Origin: Clostridia bacterium
GTDB taxonomy: Bacteria > Bacillota > Clostridia > Oscillospirales > Acutalibacteraceae
Direction: 5' to 3'
Assembly (NCBI GenBank): GCA_017503785.1
Contig: JAFVSK010000018.1
Location: forward strand, 1-64,000
DNA: 64,000 nucleotides
The notes beneath the pieces were generated by a model. It was not told the DNA's origin and did not search any database. It was given only the letters and a program-made list of their open reading frames with translations. Positions 47,929-57,058 of the stretch are shown in pieces. Each line of letters begins with the position of its first letter. The first letter of the stretch is position 1. Position numbers and translations under genes: made by a program.

Positions 47929-49938
47929 ATGGTATTTTACAAAGTTGAAGCCACCGTATCGGCAGAAAAAAACGATGAAAACACCGGCAGTTCGCAGGCG
48001 TTGCGCGCCGAACTGTGTGAAAGGAGCGAAACGCTGTACCGAAAAAGCCAAAAACGCTGCTTCGTGTTCGTTTCGTCCATGCGCCTTCCGCGCGTTATCT
48101 TTGGTGTGATCGCCGACCGACCGGACGCCGCGGAGCGGGCATTTGCCGAGTATATGGCACAGCTGCCGTTTCAGCCGGAGCGATATACATTTGAGGAAAG
48201 TACCTTCAGCGTCTTGAAGTTGCAATTGACAATTGCCTATCGCAACGATTATATCGTGGATAACGATACGGTGCTGAAACGGTTTGATCTTGCCCCCTTG
48301 GCCGACCGCTACAACGACATTCGTTTTGAAGAGGAGCTTCTCCCCGACGATATGACCGCCGCCAAGGCTCGGCGTATTTCGGACGAGCTGATGTTTAACG
48401 AAACCTTTACGCCGGAGCTGGAACGCATTTACACCTCCCCTGCCCACAGCAAAGCACCGGGGCATCCGGTACACTATCTTTTGCAGGCTGACGACAGCGA
48501 GAACCGTCGCCCCCTTTACGAGGCCCTGCTTGGCTCTCTTTACACGGTGGGGCGGCTGAAAAACCGTCGGTACAGCTTAGTGGACTACGACGAGGAAAGC
48601 GATTTCCCCGGGTCGGGCTTGGAAGCGTTGTACAAAAGTTCGGGGAACGGCACCGTTATTCTGCGCTATACGGGCGACGGCGATGCCAACGGGCACTTCG
48701 CCAACCGCGGACTTGCACTGATTTCCGCGATCGGCCGTATCGCTGCGCGGTATCGCCACTCCGTTCTGACGGTGGTGTGGTTTCCTCTTGCCTGTCAACG
48801 CATTAAGCAGGAGCTACTGGTCACGTGGGAAAGCGCCTCATTCGTGGAGCTGTGCGAAAACCCCGCGTTTGGCGAGCGGGCGCTGCAATACCTCAAGCAG
48901 AAAGCCCGCACCCATGGGGTGCGCGCCGATAAGGCGTTGCTGTCGCTTCCCGAGCAGGAGCGTGGCTACACCGTTACCGACTTGAACCGTCTGTTCGGCA
49001 CTTGGTACGATCGCAAGCTGCGCACCGGTGTGTATCCGCAATACGCCGCAACGGTTACCGCCAAAACGCAGGTGCAGCAGAGCGAAGCGCGCGGCAGCGC
49101 TTACGACAAGCTGCAATCGCTCATTGGCCTTACCGAGGCCAAAAAGGTGTTAACGCAGGCGCTGAACTATCACAAGGCGAAAAAACTCTTTGCCGACCGC
49201 GGCATGCTGGCCGACCGCCCTGCCATGCACATGGTATTCACCGGCAACCCCGGCACCGCCAAAACCACCGTGGCGCGGTTGTTTGCGCAGATCATGAAGG
49301 AGAACGGCCTGCTGCTGAACGGCGATTTGTACGAGGTGGGGCGCGCCGATCTGGTGGGCAAGTACGTGGGACACACCGCCCCGCTGGTGAAGCAGGCGTT
49401 CAAAAAAGCCAGTGGCGGCGTGTTGTTTATCGACGAGGCTTACTCGCTGGTGGACGACCGCGACGGCATGTTCGGCGACGAGGCCATCAACACGCTGGTA
49501 CAGGAAATGGAAAATCATCGCCACGATACGGTGGTGATCTTTGCGGGCTATCCCGCCAAGATGGAGCACTTTTTGAACAAAAACCCCGGCTTGCGGTCGC
49601 GTATTGCGTTTCATATTCCGTTTGAGGATTACAACGCCGACGAGCTGTGCGACATTGCCGCGCTGATCGCCAAGGAAAAAGGGCTTTCCTTAACGGCCGA
49701 GGCAACAAACAAGCTGAACCACATTTTCCAAGGCGTGCAGGGCAGCGACGATTTCGGCAACGGTCGCTTTGTGCGCAACGTCATTGAACGTGCCAAAATG
49801 GTGCAGGCCAACCGCCTGCTTTCGATGGACGTGGACCGTTTGACAGATCGCGATATCGTGACACTGTGCGCCGAGGATTTTGAAGTACCCGACACGGCAC
49901 GCCGTTCCAATGTGATTAAAATGGGCTTTTCAGCCTGA
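47929..49938 (+). CDS. CbxX/CfqX-type AAA+ ATPase with large N-terminal domain
   Basis: A 669-residue protein. Residues 1-400 form an unrecognised N-terminal region. The C-terminal AAA+ module of the CbbX/SpoVK/EccA group has Walker A GNPGTAKTT (from residue 439), Walker B GVLFIDEAYSL (Asp502, Glu503), and LRSRIAFHIPF for sensor and arginine finger. Such AAA+ rings remodel partner proteins. The start is ATG 47,929 with cggaggg upstream. It is the first gene behind P1 and is followed by a SUFU-domain gene after 13 bases. It could remodel one of the DNA enzymes in the cluster (inference). Confidence 0.85.
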   Translation: MVFYKVEATVSAEKNDENTGSSQALRAELCERSETLYRKSQKRCFVFVSSMRLPRVIFGVIADRPDAAERAFAEYMAQLPFQPERYTFEESTFSVLKLQLTIAYRNDYIVDNDTVLKRFDLAPLADRYNDIRFEEELLPDDMTAAKARRISDELMFNETFTPELERIYTSPAHSKAPGHPVHYLLQADDSENRRPLYEALLGSLYTVGRLKNRRYSLVDYDEESDFPGSGLEALYKSSGNGTVILRYTGDGDANGHFANRGLALISAIGRIAARYRHSVLTVVWFPLACQRIKQELLVTWESASFVELCENPAFGERALQYLKQKARTHGVRADKALLSLPEQERGYTVTDLNRLFGTWYDRKLRTGVYPQYAATVTAKTQVQQSEARGSAYDKLQSLIGLTEAKKVLTQALNYHKAKKLFADRGMLADRPAMHMVFTGNPGTAKTTVARLFAQIMKENGLLLNGDLYEVGRADLVGKYVGHTAPLVKQAFKKASGGVLFIDEAYSLVDDRDGMFGDEAINTLVQEMENHRHDTVVIFAGYPAKMEHFLNKNPGLRSRIAFHIPFEDYNADELCDIAALIAKEKGLSLTAEATNKLNHIFQGVQGSDDFGNGRFVRNVIERAKMVQANRLLSMDVDRLTDRDIVTLCAEDFEVPDTARRSNVIKMGFSA

Positions 49939-49951
49939 AAGGATGATAGGT

Positions 49952-50716
49952 ATGAACACCCAAGTAATCTTCTACCCCGAGGAAGAACGCGAGGAGCTTT
50001 GCAAATTTATTGAGAAAAAATTCGGCCCCGACTGTCGCTTTATCTCCCACGAGCTGGACAGTGAATACGTGCACACCGACGTGCAGCTGCTCACTTCCGA
50101 AAACGGCAACCGCGAGTTCGTTACCAGCGGCATGGGAGCCCGCCCGATGAACTCCCCCACCGACTTTGAACGCACCGAGCTGGTCATGTCGTCCTCGACG
50201 GTGCCGGACACGACGGCAAGCGAAAGCTACCTCATCTGCAACGAACTGAGAAACCTGAGCAAATTTCCGTTTCGCAACGACACGTGGTTCGGCCCGGGAC
50301 ACACGATCAACGTGTCGGAAGCGTTTGAAGAACGCTTTGGTTACCCCTACGTTGCGTTTTACGACAGCGGTGTGTACGCCGAGATGGAGGGCGTGGGCGA
50401 AATCGGCTTTTTGAGGGCGGTACCCATTTACGAGGATGAGTATGACTGGATCGTGGAGAACGATACCGAGGTGTTCCTCCATCTGCTGCACGAAAAGCTG
50501 GGCGACGCCATGTTCTGCGTTGACTGCGAGCGGGAACACGTTGTTCCCGAGCACGCACTGGATGAGGATGACAAGTTTCTGCTGAACCTGATGCGTACGT
50601 TCCACACGGATTGGGAAACGGTGCAGGAACTGGCCGCCTACCTGGAAGACGTGAGCGAACGCGGCGAGGAGATCACCCGCGAACTCGTTGAGGCATGGCT
50701 TGAACAACGCGAATAA
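49952..50716 (+). CDS. SUFU (suppressor of fused)-domain protein
   Basis: A 254-residue acidic protein. The SUFU signature is visible in FVTSGMGARPMNSPTDFERT followed by ELVM and a later LRNLSKFPFRNDTWFGPGHT; GEIGFLRAVPIYEDEYDW belongs to the domain core. Bacterial SUFU proteins are mostly known as immunity proteins next to polymorphic toxins. No toxin gene lies beside it; the neighbour is the AAA+ protein in the same operon. The start is ATG 49,952 with aaagga upstream; an ATG nine bases earlier is too close to that site. Confidence 0.75.
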   Translation: MNTQVIFYPEEEREELCKFIEKKFGPDCRFISHELDSEYVHTDVQLLTSENGNREFVTSGMGARPMNSPTDFERTELVMSSSTVPDTTASESYLICNELRNLSKFPFRNDTWFGPGHTINVSEAFEERFGYPYVAFYDSGVYAEMEGVGEIGFLRAVPIYEDEYDWIVENDTEVFLHLLHEKLGDAMFCVDCEREHVVPEHALDEDDKFLLNLMRTFHTDWETVQELAAYLEDVSERGEEITRELVEAWLEQRE

Positions 50717-50720
50717 TCGC

Positions 50721-50752
50721 CAAGTAACGTACCGTTTTTGGTGCGTTACTTG
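50721..50752 (+). terminator. Extended inverted repeat over motif P2, possible terminator
   Basis: Arms caagtaacgtacc and ggtgcgttacttg pair over 13 bases (one T-G pair) with loop gttttt and are followed by tttt. It may end the upstream transcript and at the same time be the operator of the next. Confidence 0.6.
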
Positions 50753-50761
50753 TTTTATACT
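50729..50761 (+). promoter_or_regulatory. Regulon promoter P2 (motif plus -10)
   Basis: Motif gtaccgtttttggtgc (50,729-50,744), 11 bases, TATACT (50,756-50,761). Confidence 0.8.
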
Positions 50762-50794
50762 GAGAATACTCTAAAAAAAGGAGCATACAACGCT

Positions 50795-53700
50795 ATGGCT
50801 GAAATGAAAAACGCCCCTGCCGTCGAGCAATTGGACCCTGTTGAGCTTGCCAAAGAAAAGCGGTCGCTGTACCGCCGCTTTTTCGGGAGTGTAAAGGACG
50901 GCGGCGAAGTATTCTCACCCGAGGATATTGACATTGCCATTGAATCGCTGCGATTTGCCCAAATGGATATTCGCGCACGTCTGGTGCGGGAGCAGCAGGA
51001 AAAAGAAGCCGAGCAGCTGCGTCAAAAAATGGAGCAGGACAAAAAGCGCCGCGAGGCCGCCCAGCTGCGAGCCGCCCGCCGCGCCCAGCGCCGCCGCGAG
51101 CGACTGGCACAGGAAATTGCCACCATGCAGGTGCCGGAGGGGTTTGTGAACGCCTTCGAGGGCGATCACCGCGCCAACGTGCATTGCGATTCCATCAGCG
51201 ATGCGCTGTTCGTGTCGATCGACTCGCTCGGCATGGTGGACATTGAGTTCATCGCCTCCATCACGGGCGAGGAAATGAAAACCGTAATTGAAACCTTACG
51301 CGGCTCCATTTTTCAAAATCCGCTGTTTTGGAACGAATGCTTTTACAAGGGCTGGGAAACGGCCGAGGAATATCTCTCGGGCAATCTCACTCACAAATAC
51401 CAGCTGGCCGAGGAGGCCAACGAGCAATTCCCCGGCATCTTTGATGCCAATTTGGAAGCACTCAAGCAGGTGATGAATCCCGAACTGGATATTTACGACA
51501 TTTACATTACGCTGGGCTCGCCCTGGGTACCAACCGATATTATTGACGATTTTATTTTGCACTTGGTGGAATTGGATCCGGTTGACGGTGTCCCCCCTGC
51601 ACAGGCCGAACCGTTTTTGGCGCCGGAATATGCCGTGCAGCACGACGATTACACCGGATTTTGGGAAATTCCCGAAAAAACGCGGTTCCGCAAAAGTCGC
51701 GAGCACGGGCGGTTTGAAAGGTTTAATTATTCGGTGTGGGGCACGCCGCGCATGGAAATGCTCACCCTACTGGAAAACGTGCTGAACATGAAAACGCTGG
51801 CGGTGTTCGACACCAAAGAAGGCAAAAACGGCAAGAAAACGCGCCTGCTCAACCAAGAGGAAACCGTGAAGGTGCTGGAAAAGCAAAAGGCGCTGGTGGC
51901 GGAGTTTCAGTCGTGGGTGTGGCAGGACGAACACCGCCGTAACCGCCTGCAGGGCAGCTATTGCCGCAAGTTCGGCAGCATTAAACGGCGAGAATTTGAC
52001 GGTTCTTTTTTGGAGTTCCCCGACATCAACCCCAACATCGAGCTGCGCCCGCATCAGAAAAACTCCGTGGCACGCATTATCTTTTCCCCCAACACGCTGC
52101 TCGCGCACGACGTGGGTGCCGGCAAAACCTTCACCATGATCGCCGCCGGCATGGAGCTGCGCCGTTTGGGTAAAAGTCAAAAAAACATGTATGTGATCCC
52201 CAACAACATTATGCCGCAATGGGTGCAGATGTTTCATACCATGTATCCCGATGCCAAGCTGCTGACGATTACCAACAAAAACTTTAATCAAAAAAAGCGC
52301 TACGCCACCCTGAAGCTCATCATGGATGAGGATTTTGATGCCATTCTCATCACCTACAGCTGCTTTGATATGCTTTCGCTTTCCAAAAAATATTATAAAG
52401 ACTTGTATCTCAAGCAGCTGGAACGGCTGGAAAAGGCTCGCGAGAAAAATCCCAGCAAATCCATTGCCGGTAACCGCGCCCGCGTGCTTGAGCTGCTGGA
52501 CAAACTGGAGGAGGATGCCGTGAACAGCGTGTGCGAGATCCCCTTTGACGATCTGGGCATCAACACGCTGTTCGTGGACGAAGCACACAACTACAAGAAC
52601 GTATCGGTTGCCTCACGCATCACGCGCGTGCGCGGCATCAGCACCGTCGGCTCCAAAAAATGCGACGGTATGATGGATAAGATCCACTGCGTACAGCGGC
52701 AGAACAACGGCGGCCGTGTGGTGCTGGCTACGGGCACGCCCATCACCAACTCCATCACCGACCTGTTCGTCATGCAAAAGTATTTGCAGGAGGGCGAGCT
52801 GGAATTTATGGGAATTCACACCTTTGATGCTTGGGTGGGTATGTTCGGCAAAAAAACCACCGAATTTGAAATTGACGTGGACACCAACAGCTACCGTTTG
52901 GCCACGCGCTTTTCGCGGTTTTACAACGTGCCCGAGCTCACGGCGGTGCTTTCGTCCATTGCCGATTTTTATCACATTGACCAGTCGGACGGTCTGCCCC
53001 GTTTTGACGGCTACACCGACATCGTGCGTGTGGGTGATCAGGATTTTAAGGAGTTTTTGGCCGACATTTCCACCCGTGCCGACGACGTGCGCAACAAGCG
53101 CGTGGAGCCCAAGGTGGACAACCTTTTGAAGATCACCACCGATGGCCGCAAGGCGGCGCTGGATATGCGTTTGATCGACATGGTGTACGGCTTGAGTCCC
53201 GATTCCAAGGTGTTTCAGTGTGCACGGCAGGTGGTGGATATTTATGAAAAAACGCGCGACCAAAAACGAATTCAAATGGTGTTTTGCGACACCTCCACCC
53301 CCAAGCTCAGCTTCAATTTGTACGACGAGCTGAAGAAGATCCTCATAGCCATGGGGATCCCCGAAAACGAGATCGCCTTCATTCACGACGCCGACAACGA
53401 GGCCAAAAAGCGCTTGCTGTTCAGCGACCTGCAAAAGGGCTTGATCTCGGTGGTGGTGGGCTCTACCTTTAAAATGGGCTTGGGCGTGAACGTTCAGGAG
53501 CGCCTGTGCGCCCTACATCATCTGGACGTGCCGTGGCGCCCTGCCGATATGGTGCAGCGCGAGGGGCGTATTCTGCGCCAGGGTAACCGCTGCGAGGAGG
53601 TGCAGATCTTCCGCTATATCACCCGCGGCAGCTTCGACGCCTATTCGTGGCAGCTGCTGGAATCGAAGCAGAAATTTATCAGCCAGATCCTCTCGGGCCG

Positions 53701-54424
53701 CGCCGTGGTGCGTGAGGGTGACGATGTGGATGAAAGCGTGCTCTCCTATGCCGAGGTAAAGGCGTTGGCGGTGGGTAATCCGCTCATTAAAGAGCGTGTG
53801 GAGCAACTGAACGAGTTGGACAAGTACCGTATTCTGCAGCGCGATTATCAGAACGATTTGCGAAACAAGGAGCGCCGCCTGCGCGAGCTGCCGCAGCTGA
53901 TTGAAGATCAGAAAAAGCGCATTCACGATACCGAGCTGGATATTGCCTTTTATCAGCAGCACGGCAACAACTACGAGGAGATGTCCTACGAGGAGCAAAA
54001 GGCCATTCGCGATGCGATTTACGCGGCAGTGAAAACGCATATCGGTAAGCGTGTTTCCAAGCAGGTGCTCACCTACCAGGGCTTCAGCGTGGTGGTGCCC
54101 GAGGGTATGCAGCCCAAGCTCGCCAAAAAGAGCGACGACGAGGACGCGGGCGAAAAGGTGTCCTACGTGTTTGTGAAGCGCAACGGCTCATATTACATGG
54201 AGGTACAAAGCTGCTCCGGTATTACCAAGCGCTTGAACAATCTGCTGGACGGCTTGGTGCACGAGAAACGACGCCGCAAGGAAGGCCTGCAGGATCTGCT
54301 GTGCCAAAAGGCCGCTATTGAAGAAGCACTGCAGCTGCAGGGCAACGATTACGCACTCAAAATCGAGCAGCTGATGAGTCGTCTTGAGGAAATTGATTAC
54401 GAATTGGGAGTGATGAGCGCATGA
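50795..54424 (+). CDS. Large SF2/SNF2-like helicase without methylase domain
   Basis: A 1,209-residue protein. Residues 60-108 form a charged coiled coil (Arg/Glu/Gln-rich), then come a GMVDIEFIASITGEEMKTVI-type domain, helicase motif I LLAHDVGAGKTFT (Gly443-Lys-Thr), motif II FVDEAHNYKN near residue 594, motif III ATGTPITNS, and in the second core GSTFKMGLGVNVQERL and QREGRILRQGN (motif VI, near 917). This core is the one found in giant helicase/N6-methylase proteins of integrative elements, but the methylase is missing. It probably translocates on DNA. It is coupled by ATGA to the MoxR gene and starts the operon behind P2. Confidence 0.88.
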   Translation: MAEMKNAPAVEQLDPVELAKEKRSLYRRFFGSVKDGGEVFSPEDIDIAIESLRFAQMDIRARLVREQQEKEAEQLRQKMEQDKKRREAAQLRAARRAQRRRERLAQEIATMQVPEGFVNAFEGDHRANVHCDSISDALFVSIDSLGMVDIEFIASITGEEMKTVIETLRGSIFQNPLFWNECFYKGWETAEEYLSGNLTHKYQLAEEANEQFPGIFDANLEALKQVMNPELDIYDIYITLGSPWVPTDIIDDFILHLVELDPVDGVPPAQAEPFLAPEYAVQHDDYTGFWEIPEKTRFRKSREHGRFERFNYSVWGTPRMEMLTLLENVLNMKTLAVFDTKEGKNGKKTRLLNQEETVKVLEKQKALVAEFQSWVWQDEHRRNRLQGSYCRKFGSIKRREFDGSFLEFPDINPNIELRPHQKNSVARIIFSPNTLLAHDVGAGKTFTMIAAGMELRRLGKSQKNMYVIPNNIMPQWVQMFHTMYPDAKLLTITNKNFNQKKRYATLKLIMDEDFDAILITYSCFDMLSLSKKYYKDLYLKQLERLEKAREKNPSKSIAGNRARVLELLDKLEEDAVNSVCEIPFDDLGINTLFVDEAHNYKNVSVASRITRVRGISTVGSKKCDGMMDKIHCVQRQNNGGRVVLATGTPITNSITDLFVMQKYLQEGELEFMGIHTFDAWVGMFGKKTTEFEIDVDTNSYRLATRFSRFYNVPELTAVLSSIADFYHIDQSDGLPRFDGYTDIVRVGDQDFKEFLADISTRADDVRNKRVEPKVDNLLKITTDGRKAALDMRLIDMVYGLSPDSKVFQCARQVVDIYEKTRDQKRIQMVFCDTSTPKLSFNLYDELKKILIAMGIPENEIAFIHDADNEAKKRLLFSDLQKGLISVVVGSTFKMGLGVNVQERLCALHHLDVPWRPADMVQREGRILRQGNRCEEVQIFRYITRGSFDAYSWQLLESKQKFISQILSGRAVVREGDDVDESVLSYAEVKALAVGNPLIKERVEQLNELDKYRILQRDYQNDLRNKERRLRELPQLIEDQKKRIHDTELDIAFYQQHGNNYEEMSYEEQKAIRDAIYAAVKTHIGKRVSKQVLTYQGFSVVVPEGMQPKLAKKSDDEDAGEKVSYVFVKRNGSYYMEVQSCSGITKRLNNLLDGLVHEKRRRKEGLQDLLCQKAAIEEALQLQGNDYALKIEQLMSRLEEIDYELGVMSA

Positions 54425-55533
54425 AAGACGTAGCAAGCAACATACCTGCCCTTTCGGTGGAGGCAACCATCAGCGCCTTGACCGATGCCTATTGCGCGGT
54501 GATCGGTGAGGGGCGCTCGCCCAAGGTGTTGCCCTCGGTGATGCTGTGGGGGCCGCCCGGTGTGGGTAAATCGCAAGCGATTCGGCAGATCGGCAAAAAC
54601 ATTGAGGAGCGCACCCACAAGCGGGTGTGCCTTACCGACGTGCGCCTGCTGCTGTTTAATCCCATTGACCTGCGCGGTATTCCCACCGCCAACGCCGACA
54701 AAACGCTGGCGATCTGGCTGAAGCCGCAGATCTTTCAAATGGATCCCGCCGAGGACGTGGTGAACATTCTGTTTTTGGATGAGATCTCCGCGGCACCGCA
54801 ATCGGTGCAGGCGGCAGCTTATCAGATCACGCTTGACCGCGTGGTAGGTGAGCACAAGCTACCCGACAACTGCATCGTCATTGCGGCCGGCAACCGCGTG
54901 ACTGATAAATCCGTGGCGTTTAAGATGCCCAAGGCATTGGCCAACCGTTTGCTGCACATTGAAATTAAGGGCAGCTTTGAATCGTGGCTGGGATGGGCGG
55001 CAAGCGCCGGCGTGAACGAAAAGGTGATGGGCTTTTTGGCCTATTCCCCCGACACGCTGTTTAATTTTGATGCTTCCGGCGACGATCTGGCCTTTGCCAC
55101 GCCCCGTTCGTGGGAAATGGTGAGCAACCTTTTGAATAACGTGTCGGAGGATGTGGAAGCCATGCTGCCGATGATCAGCGGCTTGGTGGGACTGGGCACG
55201 GCCACACTGTTTGCGGCCTTTTGCCGCAATGGCACGCTGCCGCGCGTGAAGAACATTTTTAACGGTACCGAGCAAAATTTTCCCGAGCATCCCGACGTGC
55301 TGTATTCGGTGCTGCTTTCCATGGTGTCGTATGCCAAGGAGCACAAGGACGACGTGGCGCAAATCCGCCATTCGCTGGCCTACGCCGCCAAGTTCCCGCC
55401 CGATTACGTGGCCTACCTGCTGAAAAACTACGCAGCCTTTGGCAACGATTACCAACGCTTCCTGAGCACTCTGCCCGAATATCATCAGTTAACGCAAAAG
55501 TGTGGTGTTCTACGCAATGGCGAACTCCGTTAA
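54421..55533 (+). CDS. MoxR-type AAA+ ATPase
   Basis: A 370-residue AAA+ ATPase of the MoxR branch. Walker A is WGPPGVGKSQ (residues 44-51), Walker B NILFLDEISAAPQSVQ near 120, sensor 1 is IVIAAGNR, and a C-terminal lid follows. MoxR proteins act as chaperones that mature or activate VWA-domain partners. It overlaps the helicase gene (ATGA) and the DUF2201/VWA gene, so the three proteins are co-translated and probably work together. Confidence 0.93.
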   Translation: MKDVASNIPALSVEATISALTDAYCAVIGEGRSPKVLPSVMLWGPPGVGKSQAIRQIGKNIEERTHKRVCLTDVRLLLFNPIDLRGIPTANADKTLAIWLKPQIFQMDPAEDVVNILFLDEISAAPQSVQAAAYQITLDRVVGEHKLPDNCIVIAAGNRVTDKSVAFKMPKALANRLLHIEIKGSFESWLGWAASAGVNEKVMGFLAYSPDTLFNFDASGDDLAFATPRSWEMVSNLLNNVSEDVEAMLPMISGLVGLGTATLFAAFCRNGTLPRVKNIFNGTEQNFPEHPDVLYSVLLSMVSYAKEHKDDVAQIRHSLAYAAKFPPDYVAYLLKNYAAFGNDYQRFLSTLPEYHQLTQKCGVLRNGELR

Positions 55534-57007
55534 CGAGCAGCGCGCCAACAAGCGCCTGCTCGGCGCCAAAATGGCGCTGCTGAACACGTATCCGTTTTAC
55601 GCGCTGCTGCTGACACATATCACCTTCGTGCCCGACAGCACCTGCCGACAGATCGCCTGTCGAAACGATTCCATTCGGTACAACCCCGAATTCATTGATA
55701 CCCTTACCGAGGAGGAACTGAACTTCGTACTAATGCACCAGGTGCTGCACTTGGCGCTGGGGCATCCCTTCCGCACGCAGGTGGGCTACGATCTGAAAAA
55801 ATACGATCTGGCCTGCGATATCGTGGTGAATTCCAATATTTTCAATTCCATGAACTACTATGACGATCAGTTTGAGATCACCTTTCCGCATTTGGGAACG
55901 CCACCGAACCGCGCTCCCGACGGACAGGCCGGCTATTGCTTGGACGTGGATCAGGTGTATCGCCAGCTGATGCAGCTGCCTGCTGATGCCTCGCCGCAGC
56001 TAACCGTGAAAGGGCCTGAGTGCGACGAGGAGGACAGCCTTGCGGGTGCATCGGACGAGCCAAGCTCCGACACACAGGAGTCCAACAGGCAACAGCGCAG
56101 CGACGACGAGCAGGATGACGGTGACGGCGAAGATAACGGCAAGGGTAGCAGCAAGGACAGCGGTGGCGACAACGATGAGGAGAATGAGGAGGCAGAACTG
56201 CAGGAGCTGATTCGTTCCATTAAACAAAAAACGGCCGAACGGGCAGAAACGCTGAAGCAAGTAAAGCCGCCCCCAAAACCGCGGCCCACCCCGCAGTTTG
56301 ACGATCACACCTATTGGGACGGCGAAAACGAAAACGAGCTGATTCCCCCCTCTGCCAAATGGCTGTCACGTTGTCTGAACGCCGGAGAAGCCTTGTCCTC
56401 GGCCCTGCGCAGCTGGGGGCAGTTCCCGGCCGGCGTGAAGCGGCGCATCGACAGTATCAAAACCCCGCTGTTGGATTGGCGCACCATTTTAAACGATTTC
56501 GTGCAAGAGGAGATTACCGACTACTCGTTCTCGCCGCCCGATAAGCGACTGCAGGAATGTCCGTTCTTCCTGCCCGATTTTAACGAGGTGAGCGACATGG
56601 TGAAAAACGTGCTGTTCATGATCGACACCTCGGCTTCCATGGATGAAGAAGCTGTGACACAGTGCTACAGCGAGATCTATCACGCCATTTTGCAATTTAA
56701 CGGCCGCCTGCAGGGGATGCTGGGCTTCTTCGATTCCGAAGTGTCAAAGCCGGTGCCGTTTGCCGATCTGGAGGAGTTTCAAATCATCACCCCTCGCGGC
56801 GGCGGTGGCACCAGCTTTCAAGCTGTGTTTGATTACGTGCGCACAAATATGACCGACGAGCCGCCTGCCAGCATGATCATCCTGAGCGACGGCGAATGTG
56901 ATTATCCTCCCGAGTCGGCGGCACAGGGAATTCCCGTGCTGTGGGTCATTGACAATCTCGACTACACGCCACCGTGGGGAAAAGTTGCACGACTGATAAA
57001 AACGTGA
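55517..57007 (+). CDS. DUF2201 metallopeptidase-like protein with C-terminal VWA domain
   Basis: A 496-residue MoxR partner. The N-terminal DUF2201 domain has a zincin-like LMHQVLHLALGH in which Gln75 replaces the catalytic Glu of HExxH. A long acidic Asp/Glu/Ser linker (about residues 165-235) is followed by the VWA domain with the MIDAS motif MIDTSASMDEE (Asp370-Ser374), later TPRGGGGTSF and ILSDGECDYP. The start is uncertain: ATG 55,517 or GTG 55,502/55,505, all overlapping the moxR end. The stop codon is embedded in promoter motif P3. Loss of Glu suggests a binding rather than protease role. Confidence 0.85.
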   Translation: MANSVNEQRANKRLLGAKMALLNTYPFYALLLTHITFVPDSTCRQIACRNDSIRYNPEFIDTLTEEELNFVLMHQVLHLALGHPFRTQVGYDLKKYDLACDIVVNSNIFNSMNYYDDQFEITFPHLGTPPNRAPDGQAGYCLDVDQVYRQLMQLPADASPQLTVKGPECDEEDSLAGASDEPSSDTQESNRQQRSDDEQDDGDGEDNGKGSSKDSGGDNDEENEEAELQELIRSIKQKTAERAETLKQVKPPPKPRPTPQFDDHTYWDGENENELIPPSAKWLSRCLNAGEALSSALRSWGQFPAGVKRRIDSIKTPLLDWRTILNDFVQEEITDYSFSPPDKRLQECPFFLPDFNEVSDMVKNVLFMIDTSASMDEEAVTQCYSEIYHAILQFNGRLQGMLGFFDSEVSKPVPFADLEEFQIITPRGGGGTSFQAVFDYVRTNMTDEPPASMIILSDGECDYPPESAAQGIPVLWVIDNLDYTPPWGKVARLIKT

Positions 57008-57036
57008 CGATTTCGGTACGCAACCTTTGGTAAAGT
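57004..57036 (+). promoter_or_regulatory. Regulon promoter P3 (motif plus -10)
   Basis: Motif gtgacgatttcggtac (57,004-57,019), 11 bases, TAAAGT (57,031-57,036). The left half includes the stop codon of the upstream gene, which may explain why it departs from gtacc. Confidence 0.7.
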
Positions 57037-57058
57037 ACCGTTGTAAGGAGATGAGTAT

